Part shown: positions 23,632 through 27,280 of the stretch, piece by piece
Position numbering within the stretch: the first letter of the stretch is position 1
Layout of the letters: each line of letters starts with the position of its first letter
Source: an uncultured Clostridia bacterium
GTDB taxonomy: Bacteria > Bacillota > Clostridia > TANB77 > CAG-508
Direction: 5' to 3'
Assembly (NCBI GenBank): GCA_949746285.1
Contig: CATJZH010000115.1
Location: forward strand, 1 to 27,280
Length of the DNA: 27,280 nt
Position numbers and translations under genes: made by a program
The notes under the pieces: generated by a model
Seen by the model: only the letters and a program-made list of their open reading frames with translations
What the model was told of the DNA's origin: nothing
Databases searched by the model: none

Positions 23632-24078
23632 ATGAAAATTGTAGCAGGATGCATTATTAAAAAAGATAACAAAATTTTAATGGTGAAAGAAGGACAAAAG
23701 ATTTGTTATGGACAATGGAATTTTCCAGCAGGTAGTGTTGATGAATTAGAAACGATATTAGATGCAGCAATTAGAGAAACATATGAAGAAACAGGTTGCA
23801 AAGTAAAATTAACAGGTGTACTACCAATTTCTACAATAAAGAAATTAAATGGTGAATCGGTTTTTCATGTGAGGTTTATAGCAGATATTATAGAAGAAAA
23901 TATTAAAGTTGATGGAGAAGAAATTTTAAATGTTAAATGGCTGGATATAGATGAAATAAAAAATATGGCAAATGATAAGTTACGTGCCTCAGATATTAAC
24001 TTAAACTTTATTAAAAATATGGAAGAAGGAAAAGTATTTCCATTAGATGTATTTGATATGAATACATATATTAGATAG
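23632..24078 (+). CDS. Nudix hydrolase, MutT-like (paralogue of the gene at 13224)
   Basis: A 148-residue Nudix protein: AGCIIKKDNKILMVKEG strands, CYGQWNFPAGSVDE, and a canonical box ending RETYEETG (residues 34-55), then KVKLTGVLPIS and a C-terminal FPLDVFDMNTY tail. It is the second copy of the 13224-13667 gene; the shared N-terminal 60 residues and the tail indicate duplication rather than convergence. All catalytic acidic residues are present. RBS AGGAGGT follows the MBL stop by a few bases and the HAD gene begins 15 bases later, so the three are likely one transcript. Substrate unknown. Confidence 0.88.
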   Translation: MKIVAGCIIKKDNKILMVKEGQKICYGQWNFPAGSVDELETILDAAIRETYEETGCKVKLTGVLPISTIKKLNGESVFHVRFIADIIEENIKVDGEEILNVKWLDIDEIKNMANDKLRASDINLNFIKNMEEGKVFPLDVFDMNTYIR

Positions 24079-24093
24079 TAGAGGAAAAAAATA

Positions 24094-24828
24094 ATGTTAA
24101 AAAATAAAAAAGTTATTATATTTGATTTAGATGGAACTTTAATAGATTCAGTTGGAATTTGGAATGAAATAGATGAAACACTTATAAAAATGATAGGTAC
24201 TAAAGAATTAGATGATGTAGATATAGGAAATCAAAGAGATACAAAATTAAAAGAATATAGAAGCCTAGATGATGCATATTTAGAATATTGCGGATTCTTA
24301 AAAGAAAAATATAAATCCAATATGTCTAAACAAGAAATAAAAAAACTAAGATATGAAATAGCAGATAAGTATTTAAAAGAAGTAGTAGATTATAAGCCTA
24401 ATGCAGAAAAACTTTTAAAGTTTCTAAAAAATAAGGGTTTTATATTAGTAGTTGCAAGCACCACCAATGATAGCACAATCGAAAAATACGAAAAATTTAA
24501 TGAAAATATAAAATCAAAAGCTAATTTTGAAGACACATTTAAATTAGTTTATGCAAAAGGAGCTGTAAAAGAAATAAAGCCTAATCCAGAAATTCATTAT
24601 AAAATATTAAATGAGCTAAAAGTAAAAAAAGAGGAATGTTTAATAATAGAAGATGCACTAGTAGGGGTGGAAGCTGCTAATAATGCAGGAATAGAAGTCA
24701 CTGTTATATATGACAAATATTCAGACTGTAATAGAGAACAAATAAACAAATTGTCAAATTATCAATTTAAAGATTTTAATGAAATCTTAGAGAGTGCTAA
24801 AGCAGAATTAGAAAGTAATGGAGAATAA
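24094..24828 (+). CDS. HAD hydrolase, beta-phosphoglucomutase/phosphatase-like
   Basis: A 244-residue HAD subfamily I protein. Motif I is IIFDLDGTLIDS with Asp11 and Asp13. A helical cap spans about residues 17-95. Motif II is VVASTTND near 125-132, the conserved Lys is in EIKPNPEIHY near 163-172, and motif III is LIIEDALVGVEAANNAGI near 186-203. Order and size match YhcW/GPH-like phosphatases and beta-phosphoglucomutases. The long helical cap favours a small sugar phosphate or nucleotide substrate. It sits 15 bases after the Nudix gene and three bases before the nucleoside-phosphorylase-like gene, compatible with sequential breakdown of a nucleotide, which is inference. Confidence 0.87.
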   Translation: MLKNKKVIIFDLDGTLIDSVGIWNEIDETLIKMIGTKELDDVDIGNQRDTKLKEYRSLDDAYLEYCGFLKEKYKSNMSKQEIKKLRYEIADKYLKEVVDYKPNAEKLLKFLKNKGFILVVASTTNDSTIEKYEKFNENIKSKANFEDTFKLVYAKGAVKEIKPNPEIHYKILNELKVKKEECLIIEDALVGVEAANNAGIEVTVIYDKYSDCNREQINKLSNYQFKDFNEILESAKAELESNGE

Positions 24829-24831
24829 ATA

Positions 24832-25614
24832 ATGTTGAAGCCAATTATTATACAAGGTGCTATGACTATGGAAATAGAGGAATTACTAAAAAAGATTCTT
24901 ATAGAAAAAGAAGAAATTGTAAATGGATTTAAATTTTATTTTGGAAATTTAAACAATTATCCTGTAATTATATCTGAAACACAAATAGGAATTATAAATG
25001 TTAGCATAGCTACATGTATAGGAATTCAAAAATTTAATCCAGTTGCAATTCTAAATCAAGGAGTGGCTGGTTCTCATTTAGAATATATACATAGAAATGA
25101 TATAGTAATAGGAGAAAAGAGTGTGAATATTAATTCTTTTATTACTGGTGTAAAAAATATAAATGAAGGAACTAATCCATATGAATGGCAATTTGATAAC
25201 AGGTCTTTTGAAGTCAAATGTAGTAATTTTTTACTAGATATTGCAAAAGAATATAGTAGCACAGAATATAATATTTTTTATGGTACTTTAGGAAGTGGAG
25301 ATATTTTTAATAGAGAATTAGATAGAATTAAATGGATACAGAAAAGAAAAAATACATCTTGTGAAGACAATGAGAGTATAGCAGTATATACTATTTGTGA
25401 AAAATTTAATATTCCATGTATAGGATTTAGAACTATTACAAATAATGAAATTACTCAAAAAGAAAGTGATGGTTCAACATCAACTAGAAAGGAATTAGAA
25501 AATAATGCTAGTAAAATAATTTCTGAAAAACATGATGGTATACCTGCAATTATTTCTCAAAACTTTACCTTAGAATATGCAAATAAATTAATAAAAACTT
25601 TAAAAGAAAAATAA
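24832..25614 (+). CDS. Nucleoside phosphorylase family protein, MTA/SAH nucleosidase-like
   Basis: A 260-residue PNP_UDP_1 fold protein. It opens with IIIQGAMTMEIEELL, aligned to the GAME region of MTA/SAH nucleosidase (Pfs/MTAN). ILNQGVAGS is the phosphate/ribose loop (normally GTAGG or similar), GTLGSGDIF replaces the VSGDxF strand, CEDNESIAVYTIC carries the ribose-binding Glu, and GFRTITNNE stands where the catalytic Asp of the usual R-x-I-S-D motif sits. Asn in place of that Asp would affect protonation of the leaving base; I recall a similar SNNE form in clostridial relatives, so this may be a clade feature. Likely cleaves the glycosidic bond of a nucleoside. Last + strand gene of the run. 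Confidence 0.75.
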   Translation: MLKPIIIQGAMTMEIEELLKKILIEKEEIVNGFKFYFGNLNNYPVIISETQIGIINVSIATCIGIQKFNPVAILNQGVAGSHLEYIHRNDIVIGEKSVNINSFITGVKNINEGTNPYEWQFDNRSFEVKCSNFLLDIAKEYSSTEYNIFYGTLGSGDIFNRELDRIKWIQKRKNTSCEDNESIAVYTICEKFNIPCIGFRTITNNEITQKESDGSTSTRKELENNASKIISEKHDGIPAIISQNFTLEYANKLIKTLKEK

Positions 25615-25619
25615 AGACA

Positions 25620-25650
25620 AGCCCAGTTGCAAATTTTGCAACTGGGCTAT
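25620..25650. terminator. Shared terminator between convergent genes
   Basis: A near-perfect hairpin, AGCCCAGTTGCAAA followed within two bases by its complement TTGCAACTGGGCT, lies between the stop codons of the convergent genes ending at 25614 and 25651. It can serve both strands; the - strand side is followed by a short T-rich tract. Confidence 0.8.
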
Positions 25651-26550
25651 TCAAGATGTGATTAAAGAAGGATAACTAAATGAAAATTCGGCACCATCAA
25701 ACATGCCAACAGTATAAGGACAAGAGCTTAATGATATAAATGATGCTTTTTCTCTACCCAAATTTAAAGTTAAATCAATAACTTTCCATTGGTCATCAAC
25801 AAAAACAACATTCCAAGCATGATATGTTTTAACAGAGTCAAAACCTGTTAAATATATACAGGGTAAATTGGCCAAATCACATATATATTTAAATGCAAAA
25901 GAAAATCCAGAACATATAGTACTTTTATCAATTAAAGCACTATATAAATTATTTGATGTATAAGCTAAATCATTTTCTACTAAATCTTCAGCATATTCAG
26001 AATTTTGGAGTATCCAGTTATTTATTTTAAGATACTTTTCTTTATTAGTACCAGAAAGAGAAGTTACAAAATCAGAAGTTAATTTTTCTACTGCATTTAT
26101 TCTAGAATCTAGCTCTTCATTACTAAAATCAGTATAAGCATTAGAATCTGTATCAGGAGCTATATATAAATAATTTGTTCCATTAACTGTTTCATATGAA
26201 AACCTGTAATTTTGGGTCCATAGCCATAGTGTTGATTCAGGATTATCGAAGATATATGCATATATACTTTTTTCCAAATAATTAGAATATGTTTCAAACT
26301 GATTTTCATAGTCTAATTCTATACAGTAAATTTTTTCATTGTTAATAAATTTGTCTTTTGAATTTAATAAATTTAAATATATTTCTTTTTCATAAGTGTT
26401 TAATTGATTGAAATAGTACTTTTTTGAAAAAGTTAGAATTAAATAATGATCATCATTTTTTGAACTAGCTAATATTTGTGACGAAAATAGAATTGCGATT
26501 ATAAGAAAAATTCTAAAGAAAATCCGGACATAATTAAAATTTTTTTTCAT
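25651..26550 (-). CDS. Secreted transglutaminase-like cysteine protease/transamidase
   Basis: A 299-residue exported protein on the - strand. Residues 1 to about 29 are a signal peptide (basic start, core LIIAILFSSQ, LAS cleavage region). The transglutaminase-like core is in the C-terminal third, with Cys213 in STICSGFSFAF, His244 in TYHAWNVV and Asp259 in WKVIDLT, the normal Cys-His-Asp order and spacing. The N-terminal domain is not recognised. Expected to act outside the membrane on cell-wall or surface peptides. Start ATG at 26550 follows GGAGG. Codon 9 is an in-frame CGG (26524-26526) that must be read without frame change for the signal peptide to be made, unlike the four broken genes. 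Confidence 0.82.
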   Translation of the reverse strand: MKKNFNYVRIFFRIFLIIAILFSSQILASSKNDDHYLILTFSKKYYFNQLNTYEKEIYLNLLNSKDKFINNEKIYCIELDYENQFETYSNYLEKSIYAYIFDNPESTLWLWTQNYRFSYETVNGTNYLYIAPDTDSNAYTDFSNEELDSRINAVEKLTSDFVTSLSGTNKEKYLKINNWILQNSEYAEDLVENDLAYTSNNLYSALIDKSTICSGFSFAFKYICDLANLPCIYLTGFDSVKTYHAWNVVFVDDQWKVIDLTLNLGREKASFISLSSCPYTVGMFDGAEFSFSYPSLITS

Positions 26551-26631
26551 AATGTTGTTACCTCCTATAAAACGATACTACTTAATTATAAATTGTATAT
26601 AAAATATTAAAAAGATATAAATCTTAAAAGA

Positions 26632-26659
26632 ATTATATCACTAATAGCCAAAATGTCAA
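26632..26659 (-). promoter_or_regulatory. Sigma-A type promoter of the transglutaminase-like gene
   Basis: On the - strand TTGACA (26654-26659) and TATAAT (26632-26637) are both perfect hexamers with a 16-base spacer, about 80 bases upstream of the start codon. Confidence 0.75.
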
Positions 26660-26682
26660 ATAATGTCGAAAAATAATTTTTT

Positions 26683-26705
26683 AAAAAAGGCTCTTTTGCA
26701 GAGCC
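26683..26705 (-). terminator. Terminator after the CotF-like genes
   Basis: On the - strand GGCTC and GAGCC enclose TGCAAAA, and six T residues follow immediately. It lies about 17 bases past the stop at 26722 and before the transglutaminase promoter. Confidence 0.8.
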
Positions 26706-26721
26706 AGTAATACCAATAGTT

Positions 26722-26970
26722 CTATTGATTTGTCATAAATTTTTGTTTAGTACAATCAATTTTTTGTTGTTCAGCATCTTCTGTTTTGTACCAACCTTTT
26801 TCTTTCATTAAATTGTAAATTTTGTTTTGAATATTTAAAGATTCATTTAAAGCTTCTTTAAAAGCACAGTGTACTTCAGCAGTTGAAGATTCAATTGCAC
26901 CATGAAGATATAAATCGCAAACACCCTTTATAACTAGTAATTCATTTTCCATTAAATCTCTATCTTCCAT
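26722..26970 (-). CDS. CotF-like spore coat protein (C-terminal type)
   Basis: An 82-residue helical protein. MEDRDLMENELLVIKGVCDLYLHGAIES followed by the YNLMKEKGWYKTEDA tail is the hallmark of the CotF spore coat family, whose full-length members contain two related helical halves. Here that half is an independent gene with its own GGAGG site. It would assemble in the spore coat of the mother cell. The neighbouring 57-residue gene upstream supplies a related helix pair, so the family is split into two adjacent genes, an arrangement common in Clostridia. Nine bases separate them, so they form one operon, ended by the terminator at 26683. Confidence 0.75.
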   Translation of the reverse strand: MEDRDLMENELLVIKGVCDLYLHGAIESSTAEVHCAFKEALNESLNIQNKIYNLMKEKGWYKTEDAEQQKIDCTKQKFMTNQ

Positions 26971-26979
26971 AATTTCCTC

Positions 26980-27153
26980 CTATAATAAATTTAAAAATTT
27001 GTTATATAATTCATTGTGTTTTTGAGCTAACTCTCCTATATAAGTAGAAAGAGTTGGGTCAGTTAATTTGCTTGAAGTTTTACTTGCACATGATTTCATA
27101 AATTTTTCATGTCCTAAAGCATCTTCAACATATAAAAGTTCTTTACTTGTCAT
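26980..27153 (-). CDS. Small CotF-like spore coat protein
   Basis: The start is set at ATG 27153 (57 residues, MTSKELLYVEDALGHEKFMKS...), six bases after AAGAGGTG. The longer in-frame GTG at 27162 would overlap that RBS and is rejected. The sequence LLYVEDALGHEKF followed by an amphipathic second helix matches the first half of CotF-type coat proteins. It is paired with the second half-type gene immediately downstream. Such proteins are made late in sporulation; no clear sporulation sigma-factor promoter could be assigned in the AT-rich 120 bases upstream. Confidence 0.72.
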   Translation of the reverse strand: MTSKELLYVEDALGHEKFMKSCASKTSSKLTDPTLSTYIGELAQKHNELYNKFLNLL

Positions 27154-27162
27154 TTTTATCAC

Positions 27163-27280
27163 CTCTTAAATAGAAGTATTTCCCAAAAAAAGAAATATAT
27201 GCAAAAAAAGTTATATTTCACATTTTATTTTGTTAATTTATATAATACATAAAATTAGTTATATTAATTAATAACATTCC
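27163..27280. other. AT-rich upstream region of the coat genes, no gene seen
   Basis: One hundred and eighteen bases of nearly pure A/T up to the window edge. On the - strand GCATATATTT at about 27195-27206 loosely resembles a sporulation -10 element but has no convincing partner at -35. No ORF, repeat or hairpin is supportable. Confidence 0.3.

Noticed and set aside
1..27280. tRNA/rRNA genes and CRISPR arrays
   Set aside because: No cloverleaf with CCA-type acceptor, rRNA segment or regularly spaced direct repeats was seen on either strand.

Overview
The window is very AT-rich DNA with strong AGGAGG-type ribosome binding sites, AGA-dominated arginine codons and tightly packed genes. Two CotF-like spore coat genes, a spore photoproduct lyase-like radical SAM protein and a PcsB/EnvC-type murein hydrolase point to an endospore-forming Clostridia-type member of the Bacillota, probably an uncultured gut lineage. 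That placement is inference from gene content and composition; there is no rRNA marker.

Layout. From base 1 to 25614 every gene is on the + strand. (1) 1-9300 is a near-continuous run of small soluble enzymes: a membrane-Nudix fusion, a HAD nucleotidase, a metallophosphoesterase, a VOC protein, an alkaline-phosphatase-superfamily phosphodiesterase, a histidine phosphatase, an FCP1-like HAD protein, an alpha/beta hydrolase, an MmcQ/YjbR protein, a membrane-anchored DUF6273-like protein and a threonine aldolase-like PLP enzyme. (2) 9301-9655 is a regulatory leader with a consensus promoter, an 18-codon leader ORF, mutually exclusive hairpins and a terminator, ahead of a GNAT acetyltransferase and an M20 deacetylase/peptidase. 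(3) 11271-16904 holds more of the same enzyme classes (metallophosphoesterase, three Nudix, SDR, NMP-kinase-like, GNAT, radical SAM), interrupted at 13685-14095 by an independent transcription unit of different codon use. (4) 17089-22720 holds the murein hydrolase, an MBL-fold hydrolase flanked by inverted 57-bp repeats, and a heterodimeric ABC exporter. (5) 22801-25614 holds a second MBL protein, a Nudix, a HAD and a nucleoside-phosphorylase-like protein. (6) After a shared terminator, 25651-27153 is on the - strand: a secreted transglutaminase-like protein and two spore coat genes.

Most striking observation: four genes (metallophosphoesterase, DUF6273-like, GNAT, MBL) are each broken once. 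Every break is the same event, an in-frame CGG codon after which the protein continues in the +1 frame. Removing the C of CGG restores a full-length, family-consistent protein in all four, and the two halves otherwise look undecayed. By eye, only two other in-frame CGG codons occur in the window, one in the foreign-looking 92-aa gene and one near the N-terminus of the transglutaminase gene. This suggests either +1 frameshifting at a rare or poorly decoded CGG codon, or a recurrent C insertion before GGN glycine codons.

How the genes fit together: the + strand run is dominated by nucleotide and phosphate-ester hydrolases (five Nudix, three HAD, two metallophosphoesterases, one histidine phosphatase, one phosphodiesterase), plus acyl transfer and acyl hydrolysis enzymes. 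It reads like a metabolite clean-up or salvage island built by accretion rather than one defined pathway; this is inference.
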